This document shows, piece by piece, positions 11,353 through 21,255 of a stretch of 64,000 nucleotides of DNA (positions within the stretch are counted from its first letter, which is position 1; every line of letters starts with the position of its first letter). Both the position numbers and the translations under genes were made by a program. The stretch is taken from NCBI GenBank assembly GCA_016490735.1, contig JAEMWC010000038.1:995001-1059000 (forward strand), given 5' to 3'. Source of the DNA: Pachyseris speciosa. Taxonomy: Eukaryota > Cnidaria > Anthozoa > Scleractinia > Pachyseridae. The notes under the pieces are model-generated. The model saw only the letters and a list, made by a program, of their open reading frames with translations. It did no database searches and was not told where the DNA came from.

Positions 11353-11407
11353 CGTGAAGTGTTTGTTATCTGCGATAAATAGACGGTGTAACATTTCAGC
11401 GCACTGA

Positions 11408-11545
11408 ACGGCGATAATTTATTCTGTCCACGTTTATTTGACTTTGAAAATTTGTATAGTTTTGAGGGGGTCTAAGTTTTCCAGATTTTTTTTTTTGGGA
11501 GGGGGGGGGGGGTCTGAGTTTTCTAGGTCAGAGTTCTCCAGACAC
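11408..11545. repeat. Partial second copy of the 11129-11352 MITE
   Basis: Shares CGGCGATAATTTATT, then CACGTTTATTT, ACTTTGAAAATTTGTATAG, the G-run, and GTCTGAGTTTTCTAGGTC with the preceding element. It lacks the left arm. Confidence 0.7.
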
Positions 11546-11794
11546 CCGATACGGGGAACACGGCGGCAATCCATCTGGAGTTAAATTTTGGTCATGTTAA
11601 AAGCTTTCTTCTCGCTGTTGAACTTGCAAACATTCGTATAGACACTTCTCTTAACATATTAGTTGTTCAGACTTCAAAGACACAAGGTGAATCGACGTTT
11701 TCCGATACGTGACAACAGGCATCATTCTTGCTGTTGATATGAGATTTACACTTCCGAATCACTCGGCCGTGAAAGGTCAAACTCCCTTTGTCTG

Positions 11795-11890
11795 TAGTCT
11801 CTAATTTTTGGCGCTCCCCTCGCGTCGCGTCTCCTCGCAACTTCGCGCGCGCACGTGCCTCCAAAATCCGTCGCCAAAAATTAGAGACTA
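11795..11890. mobile_element. Small foldback MITE with 19-bp inverted ends
   Basis: TAGTCTCTAATTTTTGGCG at 11795-11813 is exactly inverted at 11872-11890. The 58-bp interior is GC-rich (CTCGCGTCGCGTCTCCTCG). It interrupts the dispersed repeat between its first two pieces. Confidence 0.75.
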
Positions 11891-12482
11891 CTCGCAATCT
11901 CCTGAAGCAGTCCATCTGGAGTTAAGTTTACTCATGTTAAAAGCTTTCTTCTCGCCGTTGAACTTGCAATCATTCGCATAGAATATACATGTAACAAGCA
12001 AGGCTGATACTACGTGAAAAAAGTTGACTTTGCGAGACACCAACATGACCGAGACTCGATAAAGTAGGGCTGCAACCATGGACAGCTGTTTCGTCCTTAT
12101 TGGGACTCATCGGCATGGTGTAGCAGATTTAAAAGACGGCAGCTCAATGCGAGCGCCAATAAATTGCACAATGAACCCGTTCACGATATCAAGTTCCGTA
12201 CCTTGGACTCTCTCGCCATCCGATCCACGTGTTGCCACACCACGTAGCCCGGATAGCAAGGAATCCAAGTGTCACGATGGCGTCTCGCAAAGAAAAATGT
12301 AGATTGGCCAATACCAATCTTAACATTAAAACACATGGACAAAACCATGCTGATTAGATCTCTTGTAGATCCTACGTTTTACAGCATTATCGTTGGCGGT
12401 CCTTTGCTTATTACTTTCAATTCGCATAGACACTTCTCTTAACATATGAATGTTGTGCCGCGTAGCACTAGGAACACAAATA

Positions 12483-12767
12483 GTGGAACAGAGAATTAAC
12501 TCTGAAGTGTAAATTAAAGTGCTACTTAAACCCATGAATAACCCAAAATCGTCCCCGACTTTCTCTGTGCGACCTTGTAGCTCAGTCGGCAGAGTAACGG
12601 TAGATCTAATCCGGAGGTCGTGGGTTCGATTCCCACCGAGGTCAAAAGATTTTTTCTTTGCCTCGTGTGGTTCCCTGTTTCCCTTTACTAGGGCTAACGC
12701 CCAGTGGGTTATTCATGGGTTTAAGTAGCACTTTAATTTACACTTCAGAGTTAATTCTCTGTTCCAC
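12483..12767. mobile_element. MITE with 62-bp perfect TIRs and TA target duplication
   Basis: GTGGAACAGAGAATTAACTC begins a 62-bp sequence (12483-12544 or 12545) that is exactly repeated in inverse at about 12706-12767, ending GAGTTAATTCTCTGTTCCAC. Both ends are flanked by TA, the signature of Tc1/mariner-type insertion. The interior carries a tRNA-like gene. Identity of the arms suggests recent origin or gene conversion. Confidence 0.88.
12571..12643 (+). repeat. tRNA-like (SINE-head) sequence inside the MITE
   Basis: Can be folded as a tRNA. The acceptor stem GACCTTG pairs with CGAGGTC (one G-T pair); the D-arm and A-box is TAGCTCAGTCGGCAGAG; the T-arm has a perfect GTGGG/CCCAC stem around TTCGATT, which holds the B-box. 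The anticodon arm is imperfect (only CGG/CCG pairs well) and the loop lacks a proper T33, so I read it as a Pol III promoter-bearing relic, not a decoding tRNA. Confidence 0.7.
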
Positions 12768-12848
12768 TACTTCTCTTAACATATTGTTTGTTCAGACTTC
12801 AAAAGCCACAAGGTGAATCGACATTTTCCGATACGTGACAACAGGCAT

Positions 12849-13650
12849 GACTCTGTTAAAAATAGTTAGCGCTTGCGCAGAAACGCCGGAAGTGCCATTT
12901 GTGGATGATACTCGACGACGAAAAAGAATTCGAGAACCGTCGGTAGTTCTAGACCCGGGCGCCGCGCGAGACGCGCGCAGCCCGGGTAATTAAAATCCAA
13001 TAGCTCCAGTCTTTGTTCTAGTGTTAGAATTCGATCAAACGATAAGAAAAGCTAATGGGATATCTCAATGGGTATCCGTGGCGAGCTATAAGCACCAGAA
13101 ATTCGATTAATCGGGGTAAATTTTGATCAAGGGAAACGAAATTTAGTTTGAGTTAGTGGGGTTTTCGAGTTATCCGAGTTCGAGTTAACCGAGTGAAAAT
13201 GACTGAAAAGTTGGGTCAAATCCAAGGGAATTGAGACTCAGTTCGAGTCAGCGGGGGAGTTCGAGTTATCCGAGTTCGAGTTACTGGGGTTCTACTGTAC
13301 ATAAGTGAAGCACGATCGTCTGGCTGAGTGTAGTTCTGACAAGGAGTGCATATGGTGACACTGATTGGCGTTTCGAGAATCTAAGCGAAAGTCATCGTCT
13401 GAGAGTCAAATGATTTTTATAGCGACTTGACTGGTCAAGTCGTGATGTTACCGGTCATCATTTAGTTAAGCTGTGTTGTTTTTGGCTGTGAAGACTGTAA
13501 ACAGTGATTGGTGCGTTTCGATCCGTCTTTTGTTAGTGAAATTAATGGTCCTACAACAGGACTACAATTTCCCAGACGATCATACTTGATTTAGTGATGA
13601 TATGACTCCTGAGTTCAAACCATTCATGAATGATGCCTTTCGTTACTACA
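12849..13650. repeat. Repeat-derived stretch with GAGTT-rich segment
   Basis: A GC-rich stem CCCGGGCGCCGCGCG lies near 12955, with its partial complement by 12987. From 13100 to 13300 the words TTCGAGTTATCCGAG, AGTTCGAGTTAACCGAG and GTTCGAGTTACTGGGG recur, like the subterminal part of a DNA transposon ending CTACTGTA. Nothing coding is seen. The 3' edge meets the first recognisable LRR exon of the receptor gene. Confidence 0.45.
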
Positions 13651-13651
13651 G

Positions 13652-13723
13652 TGACCTGTCCAACAATGACATCCGAAATGTCTCCAAGAGAACCTTCAGG
13701 GATATTAAGTCGCTGCGATTTTT
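13652..13723 (+). CDS. Relaxin-receptor-like LGR: LRR exon
   Basis: One leucine-rich repeat of the receptor ectodomain, which in this family binds peptide hormone. The exon is 72 nt between acceptor TTACTACAG and donor GTAAGT, phase 2 at both ends, and encodes DLSNNDIRNV then SKRTFRDIKSLRF, the LxLxxNxI...F..L..L pattern of one LRR. Single-LRR, phase-2, 72-nt exons are the known gene architecture of LGR receptors. The next exon (14740) has the same size and phase. Exons for the signal peptide, any LDLa module and more LRRs should lie upstream, but I could not identify them among the repeats of 9-13 kb, so the gene is incomplete at its 5' end here. Confidence 0.8.
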
Positions 13724-14097
13724 GTAAGTACATAGAAAAGGACCGTACTAATCCAAGACACCTATAGAAAATATTGAATAGTTAAATCTATACGGCCATA
13801 TCAATTGCTTTGCGTACGCATTCAAAATTAGCTTTAGCAATAGAACTTTTAGGTCTTGTCTTGCCAACGTTGTTATTAACTTGTTCAAATACAATTAAAA
13901 AATACATATATTTAAAATATTTGCTTGTGGCAAATCACTTGTAGGAGACTATTAATGAAAATGAAAGACATTCCAAAGCTTTCGTTCTCATCACAAGGCC
14001 TTCGTCAGCAGAAATGGATAGATTCACGGCTTTGCGGCTAATTTGTCACGTGACCTTTTTCATCAAGTGACGGGATATGAATTAAGAAGTTGAATGC

Positions 14098-14420
14098 TTC
14101 AATAAACACCTATGCAGCATCAACCAGCACGTACAGTTTAACAGGGAAGTGCAAGGGAAAGGGGTCTTGGCTTTCCTGGATAAGCGCAATCATGAAAAAG
14201 ATGACCGGAGCATCAAGACCACTCTCCACCGGAAACCCACTCACACCTGCTAGTATCTGAACATCCACTCCAATGCTCACATAAAACACAAGAGGCCTGT
14301 TATACAGATATTACTGAATAGAGCGAGTTCATGATCACTGAAAAAGAAGACAAATGATGGGAACGCAAATACCTTAGAGAGACCTTCAAAACCAACGGTT
14401 ACGAGAAGTGGGACTTTCAA
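14098..14420 (+). pseudogene. Penelope-like RT fragment in an LGR intron
   Basis: Reads through as a reverse transcriptase remnant: GKGVLAFLDKRNHEKDDRSI, then TTLHRKPTHT, a TAG stop, YLNIHSNAHIKHKRP and a TGA at 14332-14334; after a frameshift it continues with ERKYLRETFKTNGYEKW. The LDxxVxR/K...RKPTHTxxYLxxxSxHxxxxK pattern is the RT motif after the catalytic box in Penelope-like elements. It corresponds to a region just downstream of the one kept in the fragment at 10016-10330, so the two do not overlap much. Two stops and a frameshift make it non-functional. Confidence 0.72.
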
Positions 14421-14739
14421 ACTCCTTGGGAAATTAGTCGTGAAATTGTTTCCTTATCGATTGATTGATTACGAGCTGTTACAGTAAGATCAAAAGCTTC
14501 AGAACGTGTTTACGTTTAATTTGTAGTCTCTGTATAAGTGATTTGTTACAACTTAATATGAGAGAAAGAAGAAAAATAAGAGTTCAAGATGCAACCAAAT
14601 GCATATGTAATAATCGAAGAAAGGTAAATAAAAAAGAGTAAAATCTATCAACAGATTGCTCATTGGGTTAAAAATGGCATCTGCTTGCCGAACTGAGATG
14701 TTGTTTTCTCTACTTGGCTTCTTTTCTTTTAAATTACAG

Positions 14740-14811
14740 ATATATGCACTTCAACTTGATGTATGACCTTCCAAAGGGTTTCTTCTTTGAGATGGAAAAT
14801 ATAACACGGAT
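14740..14811 (+). CDS. Relaxin-receptor-like LGR: second LRR exon
   Basis: Again exactly 72 nt, phase 2 to phase 2, from acceptor AAATTACAG to donor GTAAGA. It encodes YMHFNLMYDLPKGFFFEMEN followed by ITR, an LRR with the LPxGxF core common in LGRs. Joined to the next coding exon at 16958 it gives MENITR-I-IKNIYFRSR, which matches the last LRR and the HIYF-type lead into the hinge of relaxin receptors. The 2.1-kb intron that follows carries a SINE, a foldback element and AT repeats. It could be the final LRR of the ectodomain. Confidence 0.8.
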
Positions 14812-15003
14812 GTAAGATGACATTTTCATTCTTAAAAATATTAACGTTAACCATTGCATTGATTGTAATATTGTTCTTTTTGGAGACGTAATATGTAATA
14901 TTTCAGAAAACCCTTGTCTCCGGGTGTTGTTTTTTTTAAAGGAATTTCTGTTCTAAATATTAAGAGTTAAGATAACTTAGAAGTTACCGATGATATTTGG
15001 CTA

Positions 15004-15372
15004 CAACAGGGTAAGCGCCAACACTGAATGGTAATGGTAATGGATTTATCTACCACACATATCACATAGTTTCATGGCGGTTTACAATTCTTTTATGGGG
15101 TGAGATCGGACGTCAGCCTGTAAAGGCGCCTCTGGCAGCCGCTGTCAGTCCATATGTGATTTCACCCACCCAACCCAACTATATGAATGTGAAAGACAGA
15201 TGAGAGATAAAGAAGACTGAGAGAAAGTCTAACCGTTCGCAGATCTAATTACAAAGATAGCACTTTCCCCTCAATTATTTAAAGACCCTGAGTGTTGGTC
15301 CAGACGGGGTTTGAGCCCGCGACCTCCCGCACGCTAGCCCGGTACTCTACCAACTGAACTTACCGATCGGTG
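15004..15372 (-). mobile_element. tRNA-derived SINE (minus strand)
   Basis: On the minus strand, 15370-15297 forms a tRNA-like head: A-box TAAGTTCAGTTGGTAGAG, and B-box within GGGCTCAAACCCCG closed by a T-stem. The body continues to about 15004, where short TGGTAATGG repeats lie. It is inserted in the LGR intron. The exact ends and the target duplication were not resolved. Confidence 0.65.
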
Positions 15373-15649
15373 AATTCGCAGTGATTCCGTGAAATTCATC
15401 CCTCTTGTCCCGGGGAGGAAGAGTCTGGCAAATTCGTACTGCAACTAATCTCCACGTTATTAGTTCTTCTGTTTCATTTCGTATTATTTTCATTTTCGTC
15501 AGCAACTCAGTCCGTCGATTATTTCTATAACATGGCTTATAGAGGAACAACCACACCTCCACTCCATCCTCTGCAATGTTCACGTGAAAATTCTCCGAAC
15601 TTTGCCTGTTAAAGTGCATTTAACCCCCAAAAATACTTTTTCGTTAACT

Positions 15650-15985
15650 GAATCTTTTCACCTCTTCGAAACGCATTGCGCGTTGTCTTGACTTTTCATA
15701 GGTTGTAAAAGTTACGAATTCTAGTCTTCATCTGCCCCAAGACCGAGTTAGTAAGGAGCATGGGTGTAGCCCTGGTTTGACGTCAGAAACTGGTTTGCAA
15801 GCATGTTTACATGGACTTACCGCGATGCAAATCAGTTTGAGACGCCAAACCTGGTAAATTACTTCCACCCCCCTAACTAGCTCGGTCGTGGGACAGATGA
15901 TGGCTACATTTCATAACTTTTGCAGCCTACAAAAAGTAGGATTTGGTTTAAAAACGCGCAATGCGGTGCGAACAGATTTATTTCA
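15650..15985. mobile_element. Foldback element with diverged arms in the LGR intron
   Basis: The left arm holds CATTGCGCGTT, GTTGTAAAAGTTACGAA, CATCTGCCCCAAGACCGAG and GGTTTGACGTC; the right arm holds the inverse of each in the mirrored order (CCAAACCTGG, CTCGGTCGTGGGACAGATG, TTCATAACTTTTGCAGCC, AACGCGCAATGCG). Identity is roughly 75-80 percent by eye, so it is older than the hairpin at 4801. Confidence 0.65.
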
Positions 15986-16008
15986 GCAAAAACAAAAAAA
16001 CAAAAAAA

Positions 16009-16029
16009 AAATATATATATATATATATT
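16009..16029. repeat. (AT)n microsatellite
   Basis: Ten AT units following an A-rich run, inside the LGR intron. Confidence 0.9.
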
Positions 16030-16129
16030 AGGGTTAGGTGAACTTTAAAAGTGCAAAGGACAACTGAGGAAACCATAAAATAACGATAAATGCTATTTTG
16101 TGTTGACATACTCTGGACACGTACCTCTG

Positions 16130-16405
16130 TTATTATTCAACACACCGTGACAATGTCTAAATATGGTCATAGCGCGCTCAATATTCGTCATGCTTACTCA
16201 GCAGATATCAGTCCTGCGATGTACGTGATTTTCTGCGTCGCGGAGAAACAATGGCTATATGAACGCAGAAAATTGTACTTTGTCATCAATGTGTTGAATA
16301 ATAAGAGAATTATCCTGCTCCATCTTGCGGAATATGGCCTGATTTTAGCCAACTCGACCTAAACCGGGGATATTCCGTACAATTTCGCAGGATAATCTTT
16401 AAATA
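16130..16405. repeat. Dispersed repeat family F, copy A
   Basis: Shares with 19752-19801 plus 21025-21255 the words ATTATTATTCAACA, CAGATATC, TGCGTCGCGGAGA, TTTGTCATCAATGTGTTGAA, TTATCCTGCTCCATCTTGCG and CTGATTTTAGCCAACTC. It keeps the locus free of the insertion that splits copy B. The 3' end folds back on the TTATCCTGC segment. No protein is implied. Confidence 0.75.
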
Positions 16406-16633
16406 TCTGCAGCTTCAAACATTTTTTTTAATAATAGGAAAACTGGCTTTAGTGGCCTGTGCCAACACTCGCTTCGGAAAAAGGTGTTTTTGATTAAAAA
16501 CGCTGTTCATGGAACACAGCAAGTTAAGTCGTTGTCAATTTCAGCTACGATCGAAGTCATAAGCATCCCGCGCTCTCACGGACATTTGAGATATTACAAT
16601 TTTGGCGTTTCGCAAAATGATTAAAATTTCTCA

Positions 16634-16634
<1 letters not shown>

Positions 16635-16717
<83 letters not shown>

Positions 16718-16718
16718 T
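16635..16718. repeat. (TA)n microsatellite
   Basis: About 40 TA units with one AAATA interruption near 16697. It lies in the LGR intron 240 bp before the 7TM exon. Confidence 0.95.
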
Positions 16719-16957
16719 CACGAAAGACACTGGATGAGGCCTATGATGACTTGTTTCTCTTTGAATTAAGTATTGTCTCATTTGTCATTAGAGAAGTTGA
16801 TATTTTTGAATGAGCTTACGTCCCACGAGATTCAACCGAGTAATCATTTTATAGGTGTCGTTTATCAGCTTCATATTTGTAAAACGTTTCATTGATCTGT
16901 TGTTATTACATTAGCCTGTAACAATACTTAATATTTTGTTGTGTTGTGTAACTGTAG

Positions 16958-17993
16958 TATTAAAAATATTTATTTTCGGTCTAGAACTCTTGATTCCAAC
17001 ATAATGTGCTGCCACGCGGAATTCAAGCAAGACGCCGGTTGTGACTATGTCATCAACGACAACTTCGCTAACTGTGACAGTATGTTTCGTAATCCTGAAC
17101 CAAAGAAAAGTATCTGGGTTATTGGAATTCTATCTCTGATTGGTGCTGTCCTTGTTCTTGTCTGGCGAACGTACGTTAAGGAAAAGAACGTCGCACAGTC
17201 TATTATGCTGATGCACGTGGCAGTGGCCGACGGACTGATGGGTGTATATTTGCTGGTTGTTGGTATAATGGATGCCGTATGGTCTGGTGTCTACTATTTG
17301 CATGATTTCTATTGGCGAACTGGCCTTCCATGCCAAATAGTAGGAGGCACTGCTGTGTTGTCCAGTGAGGTCTCGATAATGATTCTGTCTCTGCTTTGCC
17401 TCGACAGAGTGAAACACATTGTGTTTCCGAAGCGATTTAAGTTGCTAAACCGAAAGAAAACCCATGCGTTTTGCTTTGTGATCTGGGTGGTTGGGTTTTT
17501 CATCGCTTTCCTTCCAACCTTTGGCATCCGATATTTCTATGATCCAGAGTCAGGCATTTACTTCTATGGGAAATCTGTGGTGTGCTTGCCTATTCAGCTT
17601 ACCCCTGAATTCATATCGGGTTGGGAATATTCCTCTGCCATATTTGTTGGTCTGAACCTGGTTTTTGTGGTGTTTATTATCGTTGCATATGCAATGATAT
17701 TCGGTAAGACCTACCTGTCTAAACGCCGCCTACGCCTTCAAGGGACAAGAAGGGAGAGACAGGCCAGGAGCCAGACAGCTGATGCAAAGAGGGAGACATC
17801 ACTGGCCAAACGTCTTGCGGCCATTGTCCTGACTGACGTAGCCTGCTGGGCCCCGATTATAGGATATGGCATGAGATCAGCGGTGGATAAAGCTTTTGAT
17901 CCACCAGGTGATATCGCTGTTTGGCTGGCTGTTTTCGTTCTGCCAATCAACTCGGTGATAAATCCAGTCCTCTACACCTTCTCAACTTCAAAG
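16958..17993 (+). CDS. Relaxin-receptor-like (type C LGR) GPCR, hinge and 7TM exon
   Basis: Seven-helix receptor domain that would couple a peptide-hormone ectodomain to G proteins at the cell surface. The frame is open from about 16941; the likely exon begins after acceptor AACTGTAG and ends at donor AAG|GTACAT. Residues counted from 16941: cysteine-rich hinge 20-50; TM1 57-78; TM2 87-111 (ADGLMGVYLLVVG, close to the relaxin-receptor TM2); TM3 129-155 ending D155-R156-V; TM4 174-195; TM5 228-254; a basic third loop 255-288; TM6 289-313; TM7 324-347 with NPVLY at 341-345. C131 and C215 are placed for the conserved extracellular disulfide. One exon for all helices and 72-nt LRR exons upstream fit the LGR family. 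The frame continues to 18185, but that tail lacks receptor-like sequence and is better read as intron. Confidence 0.93.
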
Positions 17994-18403
17994 GTACATA
18001 GCAGCTTTTCTAGAAAAACATCTTCACTTTATTTTCAATATAAAATGAATATATCTTATGGAAATTTCAAGGTCCTTTATCTCGTTTATCCATATACAAC
18101 TAAAAATTCCATTAACAGTAGGGGAATTTTTGAACCAGATCTCAGGCATACTTATACTTTGTCAATTTGGACGATCGTCTTTTGAGAAACTAAACTAAAG
18201 TTGTAGAGAATACCACAAGATATTCTACTTACTTTGAAGTTTATAATAACAATGTTTATTTCATATTAAAGGTGCCAAAATTGGTCCAAAGCATGGCAGT
18301 ATAGAAAAATATTCCTCATAATTAAGATTGCGGCATGCTCCATCATGGAAAGGCTTTTCATAAGAACTTGATTTCTTCCATAGGCGCAAAAAATCTTGGA
18401 AAG

Positions 18404-18464
18404 AAATTGCTAAGGATTTGTAATTACATCCGAGGAATTTCCACCTGTTGCGAAGATGACGAAG
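18404..18464 (+). CDS. Candidate cytoplasmic-tail exon of the LGR gene
   Basis: In phase 0 with the 7TM exon, this segment would read KLLRICNYIRGISTCCEDDE before a donor GAAG|GTACAT. The basic amphipathic start with a Cys pair is plausible for helix 8 and a palmitoylation site. However, a stronger acceptor lies 20 bases upstream (CTTCCATAG, 18383), and use of that one would give a nine-residue tail, AQKILERNC, then a stop at 18411. The sequence does not decide between them. Confidence is low for the boundaries and moderate that the C-terminus lies here. Confidence 0.35.
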
Positions 18465-18535
18465 GTACATTCGCTTTTGCACATATTACATGTTCTAAAA
18501 TATTTAAGATAGTACGCGCCCACTTATTGGTTAAT

Positions 18536-19750
18536 AGGTATGTTTAGATGAGAGTATGTAAACACGGTTGTGACGTCATGCTGTTTCTGTTTCCCGTTAG
18601 AAACTGAAAACATTTCGAAGCTTTCGCAAAACTCGTACAGCAAATTCAAGTACAAATATTAAGGAAATGGAGAAAGAATTACCAAATTTCGATTCGGGGT
18701 TTAGCTGTCTCTTTCCCCGTGAGCCCGAGGAAAGAAAGCAAAAGAAAACCCACAGCGCTTTGCCTGCCTCGAAGATCGTGAGCTAGACGACCTAAAGCGA
18801 AGCTAAGCGGACAAAATATGTAACAATATAGGCAGAAAACGTTTTCAAAAGTAATTTTTACATTAATTACTACAATAAAATTCTTTACAAGACATTCTTT
18901 ATTTAAAAAAATGTACACGAAAACGCACACCAAACTCTTATGCTACAGACTGTAAATGTCAAACTTTGCGCGGCCGATCGGTTGCCGTGTTTTGGCTGTC
19001 AAATTAGCGTAAAATGTATTTTCTCTGAGACCTTTTCAGCTTAAAAATATACTACAACCTGGATCCGCTTCTTGGGCTATGATTCCTATCCAGCAAAACT
19101 TCCAAGGCCCGATGAGCGATTCAACTTCCTAACCTTGTTCTCGGGCTGCCACATCCGGCAAGTTCGCGACATTTTCAGAAGCGGTCAAGCACAGAAACAT
19201 TCATTTCCAGCTTAAATAAACTTCTCCTCTTGAAGTTCTTTCCTTACCGATTCGTATATTTTGAACATTTCTTCTGGTTCTCAGCGAACGTTCGATATTT
19301 TTCTGCAGGATTTCGGAAGAATCAAGGCTGAAATCGCTTTGATCAACATGGCGCTCGCATATGGCTTGCCAAAACTTTCAACTTGATTTTGACTTTTATA
19401 ACGCGAAATTCTGACTGGTTCATTTGTTATCAGGTGCGCGTTATGATTGGCTTGTGAGAAATCCGATTTTTCAGAGCGTTTATTGAGAAAATATATTCAA
19501 TCAAGAAGTAAATAAACAAATCCTCTCTTCATTTGTCGAATTTTTTTTTTTTAGAAATATTTTATAAAAGTAATAGGGGACTTTTTCCGTGTTTACATAG
19601 CCTCATCTAAACACTCGGGGGTTGGGAGAGTTCTCGAAAGTTACGCAAACCCTCGACTGCGTCTTGAGTTTGCATAACTGTCTCGAATTCTCCCAACCCC
19701 ACTCGTGTTTAGATGATGCTATGTAAGCGCGAAAAATGTCCTCTATTGCT
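18536..19750. repeat. Composite repeat block with a long foldback at its right end
   Basis: No gene is visible. A left word GTTTAGATGAGAGTATGTAAA (about 18543) recurs inverted near 19590 (GTGTTTACATAGCCTCATCT), giving a possible 1.1-kb element. From about 19560 to 19750 the sequence folds on itself: TAGCCTCATCTAAACAC and GGGTTGGGAGAGTTCTCGA pair with TCGAATTCTCCCAACCCC and GTGTTTAGATGATGCTA. The middle is AT-rich without motifs. Confidence 0.55.
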
Positions 19751-19801
19751 TAATTATTATTCAACAGATTGTGACAATCTTTGTCGTGCGTACGCAACAG
19801 A

Positions 19802-21024
19802 AGGGGTATAGAATGATCTCTGCGAGCACTGCGTTTTATTTTGCGAGCACGAGCAGTGATCAAATTTTGTCTTGCGAGCAGCGAGGGCATTAGAAAATTG
19901 CAACTGGCGAGCAGCAAGCACTTCGTAAATTGTCCTCTAGGTTCTGCCGACAGCAGGCTAACTTAGCTGAATATTTAACTTCTTGTGCTACAATTTACTT
20001 GACCATGGCGGTGTCCAACCAGAAAGCTTTCGCTACTTTTGCCACCGCTCACAAATTAAATTATTCCTTAACGGCTTAACACTTCTTAATGCTTTATTAT
20101 TGTCATTTCTTTGGCTTTGAAACCGTATTTAAATGCCCTTTATAGTGTGAATAAATAAAGGAATTAAGAATTGAATTAATTGATAGGGAAATTAATTTTC
20201 CGATGTTTAAGCAATATACCACAAGTTTCTATGGTTTATAGGCTGATAAACCACGCGGGATGTTGGAAGAACAGTTGAAGAATTCGTGAATCACGAGCTG
20301 CAGGCGAGTGATTTACGAATTCTTCGAGTGTTCTTCCAACATCCCAAGTAGTTTATCAGCCTATAAACCATAGAAACTTGTGGTATATTGCTTTCATGAA
20401 ATAATTCAAAAGACGCGTGAAATTTCCATGAGTTTACTGGTACAATAAGCCAATCAGAGCGCGGGAATTGACTTTGGTTATTATATCATAATAATTGACT
20501 GAAAACTCAAAGCAACGTGGCTTTTTTTAGGAGTTTCAAGGAGCTAACACGGGTCAAAATGAACCGGGACTGAGACCATTCTCAACCATTCAAACCTGAC
20601 TGGCAGTAATGACTGGTCGAATAGCTCTGTTCTATTTCAAAGTCGCCTTTAGATTTTACTCCCTGCTTTCGCAGGTCACTGGCTGGTGTCGGCTTCGGGA
20701 AAAATTCGTAACTGCGTCACTTTAAATTAAACTTCATTGCATGTAAACTACACTGCCACTTGACTGTCATATTCAAAGGAGTTCAGTACCACGTAGAAAC
20801 GTATTTATTTCTGTACCAAAAAACCTACGAAAAACGATTCACGAATTTACGAACTTTCGATCAATCGCCCGAGCAAATTTCAACGAAAATCCGAGCATGT
20901 GATCAAGTGCAAAAACCACTACGAGCACTAGCAAGCGAGCACTCGCCAAAATTTTGCGAGGAAATCGAGCAAAGGTCAAATTTTGCGAGCACTTGACAAT
21001 TTTAAGGGACCATTCGATACCCCT
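19802..21024. mobile_element. Non-autonomous DNA transposon, 1223 bp, 6-bp TSD
   Basis: The ends AGGGGTATAGAATGATC and GACCATTCGATACCCCT are inverted with two mismatches and are flanked by AACAGA at 19796-19801 and 21025-21030. Subterminal regions are full of GCGAGCA-type words in both directions (19826-19925 and 20867-20996), possible transposase-binding repeats. No transposase frame exists. A 6-bp duplication fits some hAT-like groups, but the superfamily is uncertain. Confidence 0.8.
20211..20391. mobile_element. Palindromic foldback, 84-bp arms, nested in the 19802 element
   Basis: 20211-20294 (GCAATATACCACAAGTTTCT onward) is inverted at 20308-20391 with few mismatches; the loop is 13 bp. 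It may be a secondary insertion or part of the host element. Confidence 0.85.
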
Positions 21025-21255
21025 AACAGATATCCTGCGTTATACGTAATTTCGTGTGTCGCGGAGACAAATGGCAACTTTTTCATCTTTTTTGCAATAA
21101 AAGCAGAAAATTTTGCTTTGTCATTAATGTGTTGAATAACAAAACAATTATCCTGCTCAATCTTGCGGAATATCGCCTGATTTTAGCCAACTCCTCCTAC
21201 GGCCTCGTCGGCAAGTATCAGGCGATATTTCGCGCGATCTCGCGGATAATTGTTT

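Larger units (their letters stand above)
11571..12848 (+). repeat. Four direct partial copies of one dispersed repeat
   Basis: The same sequence recurs in pieces at 11571-11722, 11912-11983, 12421-12447 and 12768-12848. Shared words are CCATCTGGAGTTAA, AAAAGCTTTCTTCTCG, ACTTCTCTTAACATAT and TCCGATACGTGACAACAGGC. The MITE at 12483-12767 sits right at the start of the fourth piece, so it probably inserted into this repeat. Confidence 0.7.
19752..21255. repeat. Dispersed repeat family F, copy B, split by an insertion
   Basis: The left piece 19752-19801 and right piece 21025-21255 together align with copy A at 16130-16405. Between them sits a 1223-bp DNA element flanked by the 6-bp duplication AACAGA. 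The right end, from 21141, folds back on itself (CAATTATCCTGC against GCGGATAATTG). Confidence 0.75.

Noticed and set aside
12519..12728. A 69-codon frame across the tRNA-like MITE
   Set aside because: It is a translation of the tRNA-like core and the terminal repeats, a common false gene.
15297..15370. Functional tRNA gene on the minus strand
   Set aside because: It has only the promoter boxes and a partial fold, with a SINE body attached.
17994..18185. Receptor C-terminus read straight through from the 7TM exon
   Set aside because: A good donor stands at 17994, and the read-through peptide is AT-rich and unlike receptor tails.
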